The notes under the pieces: generated by a model
Told to the model about the DNA's origin: nothing
The model's database searches: none
What the model saw: the letters and a program-made list of their open reading frames with translations, nothing else
Translations under genes and position numbers: made by a program
DNA from: Staphylococcus delphini
GTDB taxonomy: Bacteria > Bacillota > Bacilli > Staphylococcales > Staphylococcaceae
Direction of reading: 5' to 3'
Assembly: GCF_900636325.1 (NCBI RefSeq)
Contig: NZ_LR134263.1
Span: forward strand, 682,001 to 746,000
DNA: 64,000 nucleotides
Shown here: one piece after another, positions 8,446 to 18,117 of the stretch
Position numbering within the stretch: position 1 is the stretch's first letter
How the letters are laid out: the number at the start of each line of letters is the position of its first letter

Positions 8446-8482
8446 ACAACTATAGATATTCTATTTACATTAATGCTATAAT
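8440..8482 (+). promoter_or_regulatory. BirA-type operator and -10 box before bioY
   Basis: TTGTAAAC (8440-8447), a 15-nt gap, and ATTTACAT (8463-8470) form an imperfect palindrome with the half-sites and spacing of BirA operators. A TATAAT follows at 8477-8482. Biotinyl-BirA would repress bioY. The left half overlaps the nanK stop codon. Confidence 0.6.
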
Positions 8483-8524
8483 CTGAAATGAACTGTTTTT
8501 ATCATTTTTAGGAGGAAAAAGATT

Positions 8525-9085
8525 TTGAACACGAAATTTTTAGTTTATACAGCATTAATGACTGCCATTATCGCGGTCATGGGTTTTATTCCAGCTATTC
8601 CCTTGCCGTTTATCCCAGTACCGATTGTGCTTCAAAACGTCGGGATCTTTTTGGCAGGTATTTTGTTAGGACGTCGCTATGGCACATTAAGCGTCATTGT
8701 ATTTTTATTACTCGTATTGATGGGTGCACCATTACTTTCAGGCGGACGTGGTGGCTACGGGGTCTTCGTCGGACCGAGTGTCGGCTTTTTAATCATGTAT
8801 CCCATCGCCGCATTTTTGATCGGTTGGATGCGCGACAAATATTTTGAAACATTAGATTTTAAACGTACTTTTGCGATTATCGTTATCTTCGGGGTGGTGT
8901 TACTAGACTTAGTCGGTGCCATCGTGATGGGCTTTGTGATTCATATGCCATTGTCTAAAGCGATTTATTTATCATTAACATTTTTACCGGGTGACTTAGT
9001 TAAGGCAGCTATTGCATCACTTATTGCGGTCGCACTATTTAACAATCCTGTGATGTCGAGAATCATGCAACAATTAGCAAAATAA
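8525..9085 (+). CDS. bioY: Biotin transporter substrate-binding component BioY
   Basis: A 186-residue protein with six predicted membrane segments and the BioY family landmarks PFIPVPIVLQNVGIFLAGILLG and SGGRGGYGVFVGPSVGFL. BioY is the S component of an energy-coupling factor transporter and binds biotin in the membrane. Lone BioY in Firmicutes uses a shared EcfA1A2T module; such a module lies at 57-60 kb here. The start is a TTG nine bases after AGGAGG. The BirA-like box upstream supports biotin-responsive control. It is not related to the nan genes before it and probably has its own promoter. Confidence 0.93.
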   Translation: MNTKFLVYTALMTAIIAVMGFIPAIPLPFIPVPIVLQNVGIFLAGILLGRRYGTLSVIVFLLLVLMGAPLLSGGRGGYGVFVGPSVGFLIMYPIAAFLIGWMRDKYFETLDFKRTFAIIVIFGVVLLDLVGAIVMGFVIHMPLSKAIYLSLTFLPGDLVKAAIASLIAVALFNNPVMSRIMQQLAK

Positions 9086-9107
9086 GCATTGAAAGTAGGG
9101 GATGTAA

Positions 9108-9881
9108 ATGGAAGTTCAGATGAGTGACATTTATAGTGAAGGGGATATTTATTCTAAAGCTAACAACGTAACGATTTATATGACGCCAACGACACCTCTA
9201 ACTTATGACAATAATAAGTGGGTCTATCATCAAATGCCGGATGTGTCTCAGTTTAAAGAAGATATGAGACGGCAACAAGCGCTTCATGCTGACCATGGTG
9301 TGTTGACACATCTCAAATTTGAATTTCCAGAAAACGTCAAACCGAACGTAGACATGATGCAATATTTACGTGCTGAAGGTTTTCAAGTCGGCAATCTGGA
9401 GCTGTATATGATTGAGGCAGCGGATTTACGTCAATTGACTGGCCCGAGCCTTGAGATAGAACCTGTAACCATCGAAAACATGGCAGATTATATGCACGTC
9501 TATGAGCCACTCTCCATTCAATTTGGCGCAGATTATATTAAAGAAAGTGCGCAGGCATTGCGAACGAATTTGAAAAAAGACACGCGTGCACGCCAACCTT
9601 ATATCGCTTATGAAAATGCGCAACCTGTTGGCATTATGAATGTGATTGAAACGGAGCGAACGGTGGAACTGGATGGTTTTGCGGTAGCTGAAGTAGCACG
9701 TGGACGTGGCGTGGGTTCACGGATGCAGGCATTTGTGGGAGAGATCGCTCGTGAACGTCCAGTCATTTTAGTCGCTGATGCTGAAGATACAGCGAAAGAG
9801 ATGTATATGAAACAAGGTTATACATTTATTAGTTTTCAGTACAGTGCCCTGAAGGAATTAACAGTTTCAGTACCGTATTGA
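9108..9881 (+). CDS. GNAT-family N-acetyltransferase
   Basis: A 257-residue protein. The C-terminal half (about 120-250) is a GNAT domain, with the acetyl-CoA pyrophosphate loop VARGRGVGSRM and the following segment AEDTAKEMYMKQGYTFISFQ. The N-terminal half has no motif I can name and resembles the extended N-terminal part of a group of staphylococcal GNAT proteins. The substrate is unknown. The gene follows bioY by 22 bp and may be co-transcribed. The ATG has GTAGGGGATG upstream; a second in-frame ATG four codons later is possible. Confidence 0.8.
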   Translation: MEVQMSDIYSEGDIYSKANNVTIYMTPTTPLTYDNNKWVYHQMPDVSQFKEDMRRQQALHADHGVLTHLKFEFPENVKPNVDMMQYLRAEGFQVGNLELYMIEAADLRQLTGPSLEIEPVTIENMADYMHVYEPLSIQFGADYIKESAQALRTNLKKDTRARQPYIAYENAQPVGIMNVIETERTVELDGFAVAEVARGRGVGSRMQAFVGEIARERPVILVADAEDTAKEMYMKQGYTFISFQYSALKELTVSVPY

Positions 9882-9916
9882 TGGGTGCTGACACACATGA
9901 CAACAGAAATGAAAAT

Positions 9917-9960
9917 AAACAGGCGTATGGTGAGACATTTCTCATCAGCGCCTGTTTTTT
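9917..9960. terminator. Shared terminator between the GNAT gene and fdhD
   Basis: AAACAGGCG/CGCCTGTTT arms with an inner TGAGA/TCTCA stem are followed by T-runs on both strands. It sits between two convergent genes, so it can work in both directions. Confidence 0.85.
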
Positions 9961-10756
9961 ACATGTCTGTTTGTTGTATACGTTCTGGATGACTGTAAAC
10001 GTTAAAGTAATCATCACGCACGAAACCGACTGCTGTAATGTTAAGGTCATGGGCAAGTTGCACTGCTAATGTCGTCGGGGCAGATTTAGAAATAATCATT
10101 CCGACACCGATTTTAGCGGCTTTGATTAAAATTTCTGAGGAGATACGCCCGCTAAAAATGAGTACCTTATCACGTACGCTAATATGACGTTGAATACAAT
10201 ACCCATACAATTTATCGAGTGCATTATGTCGTCCTATATCTTGACGATGAATGTAAAATGCATTGCCGTCACTAATGGCTGCGTTATGTAAGCCCCCTGT
10301 TGCTTGAAAGACACGACTTTGCGTTTGTAAACGTGCCATCATGTTTAAAATTTGAGCAGGTGTCAATTGAAGGTTGGACATTGATGTTTTCGCAATGGCA
10401 GCATCGTTTTGGAAATAAAATTCTCGGCTCTTCCCACAACATGAAGCGACAAGGCGTTTCGTTGATAGTTGCACACGATCATGAACAGACGATGTGATTT
10501 CAACGTGCGCATACCCACGATGCTCATCAATTTCAATCGATTTTAACTCATCTCGTTTTAAAATGACTCCTTCAGAAGCGAGAAATCCGAGCACCAGTTC
10601 TTCTAATTGATTGGGACTACAAATGACTGTCGCAAATTCTTCTCGGTTCACCATGATTGTGAGCGGCATCTCTGTCACATAATCATCTTCTGTTTCAAAT
10701 AAAACACCATTTTCGAAACGTACAATCGGTTGATTCGTTTTAAAGTCTGGATTCAA
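9959..10756 (-). CDS. fdhD: Formate dehydrogenase accessory sulfurtransferase FdhD
   Basis: A 265-residue FdhD protein. The conserved core has PLTIMVNREEF near the start, LGFLASEGVI, the double-cysteine loop RLVASCCGKS that carries the sulfur, and TGGLHNAAI and DIGRHNALDKLYG further on. FdhD hands sulfur from a cysteine desulfurase to the molybdenum cofactor of formate dehydrogenase, making it active. The dehydrogenase gene itself is not in the window, but the molybdenum uptake and cofactor genes are 5 kb away. The ATG has AAAGGAGG upstream. Unlinked or loosely linked fdhD is usual in staphylococci. Confidence 0.95.
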   Translation of the reverse strand: MNPDFKTNQPIVRFENGVLFETEDDYVTEMPLTIMVNREEFATVICSPNQLEELVLGFLASEGVILKRDELKSIEIDEHRGYAHVEITSSVHDRVQLSTKRLVASCCGKSREFYFQNDAAIAKTSMSNLQLTPAQILNMMARLQTQSRVFQATGGLHNAAISDGNAFYIHRQDIGRHNALDKLYGYCIQRHISVRDKVLIFSGRISSEILIKAAKIGVGMIISKSAPTTLAVQLAHDLNITAVGFVRDDYFNVYSHPERIQQTDM

Positions 10757-10857
10757 TGGTACAACCTCCTTTCAAAAAATGTACGCATGCTGATGATATA
10801 TATCCCAATTTTAAACTTTCTCCAATGATTTTAACAGAATTTGAAATATGAAGAGAG

Positions 10858-10895
10858 TTGAAAAGAGAAAACAAAAGAAGTAAACTATAGTAAAC
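10858..10895 (+). promoter_or_regulatory. galR promoter with tandem AGTAAAC boxes
   Basis: TTGAAA (10858-10863) and TAAACT (10881-10886) are 17 bp apart. Two direct AGTAAAC copies (10879-10885 and 10889-10895) cover the -10 region, and the same heptamer forms the inverted repeat before galK. This suggests autoregulation by GalR. Confidence 0.6.
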
Positions 10896-10915
10896 AAATG
10901 AAGAGAGTAGGTTGA

Positions 10916-11969
<1,054 letters not shown>

Positions 11970-11992
11970 ATAAAGACTTTGGGGTGTGAGAT

Positions 11993-13159
11993 ATGCAAAA
12001 CCTAACTCAAACATTTAAAGACATTTTTAACGCAGAACCAACAGTGACAGCTTTTGCACCAGGGCGTATCAATTTAATCGGCGAACATACAGATTACAAT
12101 GGTGGCTTTGTATTTCCAGCAGCAATTGAATTAGGCACATATGGTGTGGGGCGTTTACGTGACGACCGTAAGATTCAACTTTACTCAGTGAATTTTGAAT
12201 CAGCAGGTGTGATGACGTTCGATCTAGACCATTTAGATTACAATGCTGAACATCAGTGGGCGAACTATCCAAAAGGGATGATTCGTTATTTGGTTGAGCA
12301 ATTTCCAGAGATTGATCGTGGCTTTGACATCGTTGTTGAAGGTAACATTCCAAATGGCGCAAGTTTATCATCATCTGCGTCTATCGAGTTGTTAACAGGG
12401 CACCTTGTGACGACTTTATTCGGTATTGAAATGGACCGCCTTGAGCTCGTGAAAATGGGGCAACGTGTCGAAAATGAATTTATTGGTGTGAATTCAGGGA
12501 TTATGGACCAATTTATTGTTGGATTCGGTAAAAAAGACCATGCGATTTTGTTAGATACGAATACGTTAGAATATCACTACGTACCGACAGAATTTGGCGA
12601 TTACAAAATTTCGATTATGAATACGAATAAACGCCGAGAACTTGCAGAGTCGAAATATAACGAACGTCGAAGTGAATGTGAGCGTGCGTTAGCTCAATTA
12701 CAAAATTATCTTGATGTGCAGTCATTAGGTGAGATTTCAGTAGCGCAATTTGAACAATATGCAGACAAAATTGATGATGATGTGCTTCGACGCCGTGCGA
12801 AACATGCGATTTCAGAAAATGAACGTACAAAAAAAGCGTACGAAGTTTTACAAGCGCATGATTTCGAAGCGTTTGGTCAATTATTAAATGCGTCTCATGC
12901 GTCATTAAAAGATGATTATGAAGTGACAGGATTAGAGTTAGATACATTGGCAGAAGCGGCACAACAAGTCGACGGTGTATTAGGGGCACGTATGACTGGT
13001 GCAGGCTTTGCAGGATGTGCGATTGCGTTAGTACACAAAGATAAAATTGCTGACCTTGAAGCAAAGGTGACTGAAGCCTATACGAAAACGGTAGGGTACG
13101 CACCGTCGTTCTATCATGTGGATATCGCAAACGGTGTACGTACTTTAGAGGAACAATAA
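11993..13159 (+). CDS. galK: Galactokinase
   Basis: A 388-residue GHMP-family kinase that phosphorylates alpha-D-galactose at O1 with ATP. Landmarks are the galactokinase signature PGRINLIGEHTDYNGGFVFP (residues 22-41), the GHMP ATP loop NIPNGASLSSSASIE, NSGIMDQFIVGFGKKD with the catalytic aspartate, and the C-terminal GARMTGAGFAGCAIAL. Length fits the family. The ATG is preceded by TTGGGGTGTGAG. It is the first gene of a compact galKET operon (15 bp to galE). Confidence 0.97.
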   Translation: MQNLTQTFKDIFNAEPTVTAFAPGRINLIGEHTDYNGGFVFPAAIELGTYGVGRLRDDRKIQLYSVNFESAGVMTFDLDHLDYNAEHQWANYPKGMIRYLVEQFPEIDRGFDIVVEGNIPNGASLSSSASIELLTGHLVTTLFGIEMDRLELVKMGQRVENEFIGVNSGIMDQFIVGFGKKDHAILLDTNTLEYHYVPTEFGDYKISIMNTNKRRELAESKYNERRSECERALAQLQNYLDVQSLGEISVAQFEQYADKIDDDVLRRRAKHAISENERTKKAYEVLQAHDFEAFGQLLNASHASLKDDYEVTGLELDTLAEAAQQVDGVLGARMTGAGFAGCAIALVHKDKIADLEAKVTEAYTKTVGYAPSFYHVDIANGVRTLEEQ

Positions 13160-13174
13160 AGGAGTGTATGGAGT

Positions 13175-14167
13175 ATGTCTATGCTTGTATTAGGTGGCGC
13201 AGGTTATATCGGAAGCCACTGTGTCGATCAATTAGTTGAAGCGGGTTATGATGTCGTTGTCGTTGATAATTTAGTCAAAGGACATCGTGAAGCGGTGCAT
13301 GCAGATGCGCGCTTTTATGAAGGGGACGTCCGTGATCGCGAATTTTTAAATGACGTTTTCGAAAAAGAGGACATTGAAGGCGTGTTCCATTTCTGTGCGT
13401 ATTCGTTAGTCGGCGAATCAGTAGAATATCCGCTTGAATATTTCAATAACAATGTTTACGGATTGCAAGTATTACTCGAAGTGATGCGTGAACACGATGT
13501 TCAACATATCATTTTTAGTTCTACAGCTGCAGTTTACGGCGAACCTGAAGAGGTACCAATTGTTGAAACGTCACAAAAATTACCAACGAGTCCTTACGGT
13601 GAAAGTAAACTTGTGATGGAAAAAATGATACGTTGGTGTCATGAAGCGTATGGTGTAAACTACGCTGCGTTACGCTACTTTAATGTTGCAGGGGCAAAAG
13701 AAAATGGCGCGATTGGTGAAGATCATCATCCGGAAACGCACCTCATTCCAGTTGTCCTTCAAGTCGCATTAGGTCAACGTGATGAATTGAAAATGTTTGG
13801 TGATGATTACGATACACCAGACGGTACGCCAATTCGAGACTATTTACATGTCACAGATTTAATTTCAGCACATATTTTAGCGTACGATTATTTAAAAGCG
13901 GGTGGCGAAAGTGGTGCGTTCAACTTAGGGACAAATCATGGCTACTCAGTGAAAGAAATTTTAAATGCTGCACGCGAAGTGACAGATCGAGACATTCCGG
14001 CAGTTGTGGCGCCAAGACGTGCGGGTGATCCAAGTAAATTAGTCGCTTCAAGTGATAAAGCGAAAGCGTTATTGAAGTGGCAACCGCAACATGATGACAT
14101 TCATGAAATTATCCGTACTGCTTGGGAATGGCACCAAAAACACCCGGATGGCTACGAAAACGTCTAA
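13175..14167 (+). CDS. galE: UDP-glucose 4-epimerase
   Basis: A 330-residue short-chain dehydrogenase-type epimerase that interconverts UDP-galactose and UDP-glucose with bound NAD. The Rossmann motif GGAGYIGSH sits at the N-terminus, the catalytic serine/threonine segment is FSSTAAVYGEPE, and the YxxxK pair lies in SPYGESKLVMEK. LRYFNVAGA and the C-terminal GDPSKLVASSDKAK are also family typical. It lies between galK and galT with tight spacing and its own AGGAGTG site, so it belongs to the Leloir operon. Confidence 0.96.
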   Translation: MSMLVLGGAGYIGSHCVDQLVEAGYDVVVVDNLVKGHREAVHADARFYEGDVRDREFLNDVFEKEDIEGVFHFCAYSLVGESVEYPLEYFNNNVYGLQVLLEVMREHDVQHIIFSSTAAVYGEPEEVPIVETSQKLPTSPYGESKLVMEKMIRWCHEAYGVNYAALRYFNVAGAKENGAIGEDHHPETHLIPVVLQVALGQRDELKMFGDDYDTPDGTPIRDYLHVTDLISAHILAYDYLKAGGESGAFNLGTNHGYSVKEILNAAREVTDRDIPAVVAPRRAGDPSKLVASSDKAKALLKWQPQHDDIHEIIRTAWEWHQKHPDGYENV

Positions 14168-14179
14168 AGGAGGCTCATT

Positions 14180-15679
14180 ATGGCAAACGCAGCACATGTG
14201 TATCAATTTGCAGATGATATTATTGCGCATGGCGACTATGAAGTAGGGGACCGTATTTATGTCGTCAACCAAATTTTGTCACGTTTAAAGGCAGATGATA
14301 TTGCGCTTTTAGATACTGAACATGACGTGCAATCGCAAGCGCCGATTGAAATCGTAAATTTACTTATTGAAGATGCGATTGAGCGAGGTGCGTTTGAAGA
14401 TATTTTGTCAGCGCGTGAACAGTTAGAAGCGAGTTTGATGGATTTAATCACGCCGAGACCTTCGTCGGTAAATCGTGAATTTTATAAACGTTATCAACTT
14501 TCACCAGAAGCGGCGACAGATTATTTTTATCAGTTGAGCCACCTGAATCATTACATTAAAGAAGAAGCGATCGCGAAAAATATCGTTTATCATGTGCCGA
14601 CAGCGTATGGTGATTTTGAGATTACGATCAATTTATCGAAACCTGAAAAAGATGCGAAACAAATTGAACGTGAGAAAAATGCGCCAACTTCCTCTTATCC
14701 AAAGTGTGCGATTTGTATGGAAAATGAAGGTTATTATGGGACGATGACTTCTGCGGCACGTTCAAATCATCGTAACGTGCAAATGCAAATTAACGGCGAA
14801 GCATGGGGATTCCAATATTCTCCATATTTGTATTTTAATGAGCATAGCATTTTGTTATCGCGTGAACATACACCGATGTTAATCAATCAAGCAACATTTG
14901 AAAACTTGCTCGATTTCGTAAAGCAATTTCCACACTATACGATTGGATCGAATGCAGATATTCCAGTTGTTGGCGGTTCGATTTTATCGCACAACCATTA
15001 TCAAGCTGGACGTCATGATTTTCCAATGGCCCTGGCACCCATCGAACGTACATTTGAATTAACGGACTTTCCGACTGTACAAGCCGGTATCGTCAAATGG
15101 CCGATGAGTGTCATTCGTTTAACGGCGACAGATACGGAACAGCTCATTGCGGCAAGCGAATGGATACGTCGTCGATGGGAAGGTTACAGTGATGCAAGTG
15201 TGCAAGTGAAAGCGCATAGTGATTCAGGAGAACGTCATCATACGGTGACACCGATTGCGAGATTCCGTGATGGCCAATATGAAATGGACATCGTGTTACG
15301 TGATAATCAACGTACAGAGGAATTTCCGGACGGTGTATTCCATCCGCATCAAGATGTTCAACATATTAAAAAAGAAAATATCGGATTAATCGAAGTCATG
15401 GGAACAGCGATTTTACCTGGACGTTTAAAAAATGAATTGCAAGATGTGATTGCATTTTTAAATGGCGATGAAACGGTAGACCTTGGCGTGCATAACGCAT
15501 GGGCACAAGAAATGAAAGAAAAGTATGATTTTGACACGCAAGATGCTGAAGCGATTGTGCGTCAAGAAGTCGGTTATAAATTTGAACGCGTCCTTCAAGA
15601 TGCAGGGGTCTTTAAAAGGGATGAAGCGGGTCAAGCGGCTTTTCAACGTTTTATCGCAACGCTAAATGTTAAAAACTGA
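14180..15679 (+). CDS. galT: UDP-glucose--hexose-1-phosphate uridylyltransferase, type 2
   Basis: A 499-residue GalT of the long Firmicute type 2 family, clearly larger than the ~350-residue enterobacterial form. CAICMENEGYYG is a cysteine-containing segment, and SHNHYQAGRH carries the HxHxQ active site whose histidine forms the uridylyl intermediate. The enzyme exchanges UMP between UDP-glucose and galactose-1-phosphate. It is the last gene of galKET and has an AAAGGAGG site 12 bp after galE. A long palindrome follows the stop codon. No mutarotase gene galM is present next to it. Confidence 0.95.
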   Translation: MANAAHVYQFADDIIAHGDYEVGDRIYVVNQILSRLKADDIALLDTEHDVQSQAPIEIVNLLIEDAIERGAFEDILSAREQLEASLMDLITPRPSSVNREFYKRYQLSPEAATDYFYQLSHLNHYIKEEAIAKNIVYHVPTAYGDFEITINLSKPEKDAKQIEREKNAPTSSYPKCAICMENEGYYGTMTSAARSNHRNVQMQINGEAWGFQYSPYLYFNEHSILLSREHTPMLINQATFENLLDFVKQFPHYTIGSNADIPVVGGSILSHNHYQAGRHDFPMALAPIERTFELTDFPTVQAGIVKWPMSVIRLTATDTEQLIAASEWIRRRWEGYSDASVQVKAHSDSGERHHTVTPIARFRDGQYEMDIVLRDNQRTEEFPDGVFHPHQDVQHIKKENIGLIEVMGTAILPGRLKNELQDVIAFLNGDETVDLGVHNAWAQEMKEKYDFDTQDAEAIVRQEVGYKFERVLQDAGVFKRDEAGQAAFQRFIATLNVKN

Positions 15680-15693
15680 ATAGGAATCAACTC

Positions 15694-15736
15694 AAAATAC
15701 GTTCGAAATTTGATATACTGATTTCGAGCGTATTTT
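15694..15736 (+). terminator. Terminator after galT
   Basis: A 16-bp stem AAAATACGTTCGAAAT / ATTTCGAGCGTATTTT (one G-U pair on the plus strand) has an 11-nt loop that includes TATACT. It separates galKET from modABC. Confidence 0.75.
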
Positions 15737-15768
15737 AACGTAAAAAAGCAATTGAGGAGGCGCGACAT

Positions 15769-16542
15769 ATGAAAAGATGGGTGAGCTTGTTAATGGTTAT
15801 TGGGCTTTTCGCTGTCATTTTATCAGCGTGTGGACAAAAAGGTACGCAATCGAGTGATCAAAAATCAACATCTGAACAATCATTGACCATTTCTGCTGCG
15901 GCAAGTTTAACAGATGTGACGAAAGCATTAGAAAAAGCATTTCATGAAAAGTATCCTCATGTCGATGTGTCGTTTAATTACGGGGGTTCTGGCGCATTGC
16001 GAGAACAAATCGATAAAGGTGCGCCAGTGGATGTCTTCATGTCCGCGAATACGAAAGATGTCGATATGTTGAAAGAAAAAGGAAAAGTACAACATACATA
16101 CGATTACGCCCACAACAAATTAGTATTGATTCATCGTAAAGGCAGTGACATTCAAAGTATTGATCAACTGGGGGACAACGATCAGCTGGCAATCGGTGAA
16201 GTGAAATCCGTGCCAGCCGGGAAATATGCTAAAACTTATTTGGAAGATCAAAATCAATGGTCATCCGTTGAAGAACGTATCGTGTATGCGAAAGACGTGC
16301 GTGAAGTGTTAAACTATGTCAATAAAGGAAATGCAAAGCTGGGTTTTGTCTATCAAACAGACTTATACGTCGGCACAACACCACATACTGGCGTAGAGAA
16401 AGTTTCGGACGCGCCATTAAAGTCACCGATTGTCTATCGCATGGGCACAGTGACTGATACTGAAGCGGCAAATGCTTGGTATGATTTTATGAAAAGTAAC
16501 ACTGCACAACGTATTTTAAAAGACTATCATTTTGAAAAATAG
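15769..16542 (+). CDS. modA: Molybdate-binding lipoprotein ModA
   Basis: A 257-residue substrate-binding protein. The signal peptide ends in the lipobox LSAC at about residue 21, so it is anchored outside the membrane. The mature part has the ModA pattern: SAAASLTDVTKALEKAF, SFNYGGSGALREQIDKGAPVDVFMSA, and VPAGKYAKTYLE. The serines and alanines of these loops bind the oxyanion in known ModA proteins. It captures molybdate for ModBC, encoded directly downstream. AGGAGGCG provides the ribosome binding site. Confidence 0.95.
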   Translation: MKRWVSLLMVIGLFAVILSACGQKGTQSSDQKSTSEQSLTISAAASLTDVTKALEKAFHEKYPHVDVSFNYGGSGALREQIDKGAPVDVFMSANTKDVDMLKEKGKVQHTYDYAHNKLVLIHRKGSDIQSIDQLGDNDQLAIGEVKSVPAGKYAKTYLEDQNQWSSVEERIVYAKDVREVLNYVNKGNAKLGFVYQTDLYVGTTPHTGVEKVSDAPLKSPIVYRMGTVTDTEAANAWYDFMKSNTAQRILKDYHFEK

Positions 16543-16551
16543 GTGATCATT

Positions 16552-17223
16552 ATGCCTGACTTAACGCCTTTTTGGATATCCATTAGAGTGGCTTTTGTGA
16601 GTACAATTATCGTATTTATACTTGGAATAGCACTCGCACGTGTGATGTATCATCGACGAACGAAATGGACACATCTGATTGAAAGTATTGTACTGCTACC
16701 TATCGTCTTACCACCGACCGTATTAGGCTTTTTACTACTTATGTTCTTTTCGGTGGATCATCCTGTAGGTCATCTCCTCACTGACATTTTAGGGATTAAA
16801 GTCGTGTTCACATGGGTTGGTGCTGTCGTAGCCTCAGTCATTGTCAGTTTCCCGCTCATGTATCAACATACGGTCCACGGTTTTCGTAATATTAATCCGC
16901 GTATGCTGAATACCGCACGGACGATGGGGGCTTCTGAACGAAAAATCTTTTTCAAAATCACCTTACCTCTGTCGAAGCGTGCCATTATTTCAGGAACGAT
17001 GCTTGCCTTTGCACGTGCGATTGGTGAATTTGGGGCGACCCTCATGATTGCGGGTTACATTCCTGGTAGAACCAATACGTTGCCGTTAGAAATTTACTTT
17101 CTCGTTCAACAGGGTAGAGAACACCAAGCATGGTTATGGGTACTCGTTTTAGTGGCATTTGCGATTAGTATTATAGGAACAATGAATATGATGAATCAAG
17201 AGCGTTATCGTGAGGTGGATTAA
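16552..17223 (+). CDS. modB: Molybdate ABC transporter permease ModB
   Basis: A permease of about 223 residues with five or six membrane segments. The EAA-type coupling loop lies around TARTMGASERKIFFKITLPL, followed by AFARAIGEFGATLMIAGYIPG, a hallmark of ModB. I start it at ATG 16552, with AGGTGAT at 16541-16547 as binding site; a GTG directly after the modA stop would be badly spaced. It forms the membrane channel for molybdate and lies between modA and modC without gaps. Confidence 0.94.
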   Translation: MPDLTPFWISIRVAFVSTIIVFILGIALARVMYHRRTKWTHLIESIVLLPIVLPPTVLGFLLLMFFSVDHPVGHLLTDILGIKVVFTWVGAVVASVIVSFPLMYQHTVHGFRNINPRMLNTARTMGASERKIFFKITLPLSKRAIISGTMLAFARAIGEFGATLMIAGYIPGRTNTLPLEIYFLVQQGREHQAWLWVLVLVAFAISIIGTMNMMNQERYREVD

Positions 17224-17829
17224 TTGTTAAAACTTCAAATCAACATGACCATTAACCAACGTCACATCGGCATTCAAATTCAAAGCGATCAACCTAAAAT
17301 CTATGCCATTCAAGGTGCATCAGGGATTGGCAAAACGACTTTATTGAACGTTATTGCAGGTATTTGTAATCCAGATTATGGCAAAATTGAAATAAATGGA
17401 CGTGTATTGACTGATACGTCGCAACACCGACACGTTCTTATTCGCGAACGTCACATCGGCTATTTGTTTCAAGACTATCAATTGTTCCCGCATATGACCG
17501 TGTTGGACAACATTACCTTTATGACACACTGGAACACGCATATTGCAGATTTGATGAAACATTTGAATATCGAACATTTGAAGCACGTTTATCCAGAGCG
17601 TTGTTCGGGTGGTGAAAAGCAACGTGTCGCACTAGCAAGAGCATTAAGTATGCGCCCAGAAATATTATTATTAGACGAGCCATTTTCAAGTTTGGATGAA
17701 GGGTCACGCAAAGAAAGTATGGACTTGGTGAAGCGAATTTTTAATGAGTGGCATATTCCAATCATTTTTGTGACACATTCAAAGTGGGAAGCTGAAACAT
17801 TAGCTGATGAAGTTATTGTGATAGAATGA
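17224..17829 (+). CDS. modC: Short molybdate ABC transporter ATPase ModC
   Basis: A 201-residue ABC ATPase with Walker A GASGIGKTT (about 34-42), the Q-loop in GYLFQDYQLFPHM, the signature CSGGEKQRVALARAL, and Walker B ILLLDEPFSSLD. Enterobacterial ModC is ~350 residues and ends in a molybdate-binding TOBE/Mop domain. Here only the ATPase domain is present, so regulation by bound oxyanion is not expected. S. aureus ModC is similarly short, so this is probably not a truncation. The TTG start follows GAGGTGG in the end of modB. Confidence 0.92.
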   Translation: MLKLQINMTINQRHIGIQIQSDQPKIYAIQGASGIGKTTLLNVIAGICNPDYGKIEINGRVLTDTSQHRHVLIRERHIGYLFQDYQLFPHMTVLDNITFMTHWNTHIADLMKHLNIEHLKHVYPERCSGGEKQRVALARALSMRPEILLLDEPFSSLDEGSRKESMDLVKRIFNEWHIPIIFVTHSKWEAETLADEVIVIE

Positions 17830-18087
17830 GACGGCCTGATGTTCATAAAGCATCTTGGGATATGTGAAGGGCTAAGGCACTACGAGGCGCCGTTGTTCGG
17901 ATAAGACATCAACATGAGAGAAAATAAAATCGTTTTAATAGCGGATCAAAGGTATGTATGCAACTACTTTGGTTCGCTTGTTTACGATATAGGGAATCAG
18001 CGCTGATCATTTCATTGTTTTACCTCGCGATGAATAGGGTAATCAGCCGTTTTAATCCGTTGAGTCCCTTTCGAAAAATCCGTATAA
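17830..18087 (+). promoter_or_regulatory. Structured mod-moeB intergenic region with a strong RNA-like hairpin
   Basis: This 258-bp gap holds no gene. It contains a hairpin with a 12-bp stem (17940-17951 with 17967-17978) and an outer 5-bp stem ATCGT/ACGAT (17929-17933 with 17984-17988). Two stem pairs are G-U on the plus strand, so plus-strand RNA is favoured. ACGGC/GCCGT (17831-17835 with 17889-17893) and TGATGT/ACATCA could close a second fold upstream. A TATAAT at 18083-18088 is a likely -10 box for moeB. The role is unknown; it could be a leader or small RNA of the molybdenum genes. Confidence 0.45.
17996..18007. promoter_or_regulatory. Perfect 12-bp palindrome upstream of moeB
   Basis: ATCAGC-GCTGAT is a perfect inverted repeat without spacer about 76 bp before the putative -10 box of moeB. 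It could be a regulator site; the protein is not identifiable. Confidence 0.35.
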
Positions 18088-18117
18088 TTGAGAATAGTAT
18101 TGTGGGAGAGGATTATG

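Noticed and set aside
17224..17829. ModC as a truncated pseudogene lacking the TOBE domain
   Set aside because: All ATPase motifs are intact, and S. aureus ModC is similarly short, so this is a normal short form.
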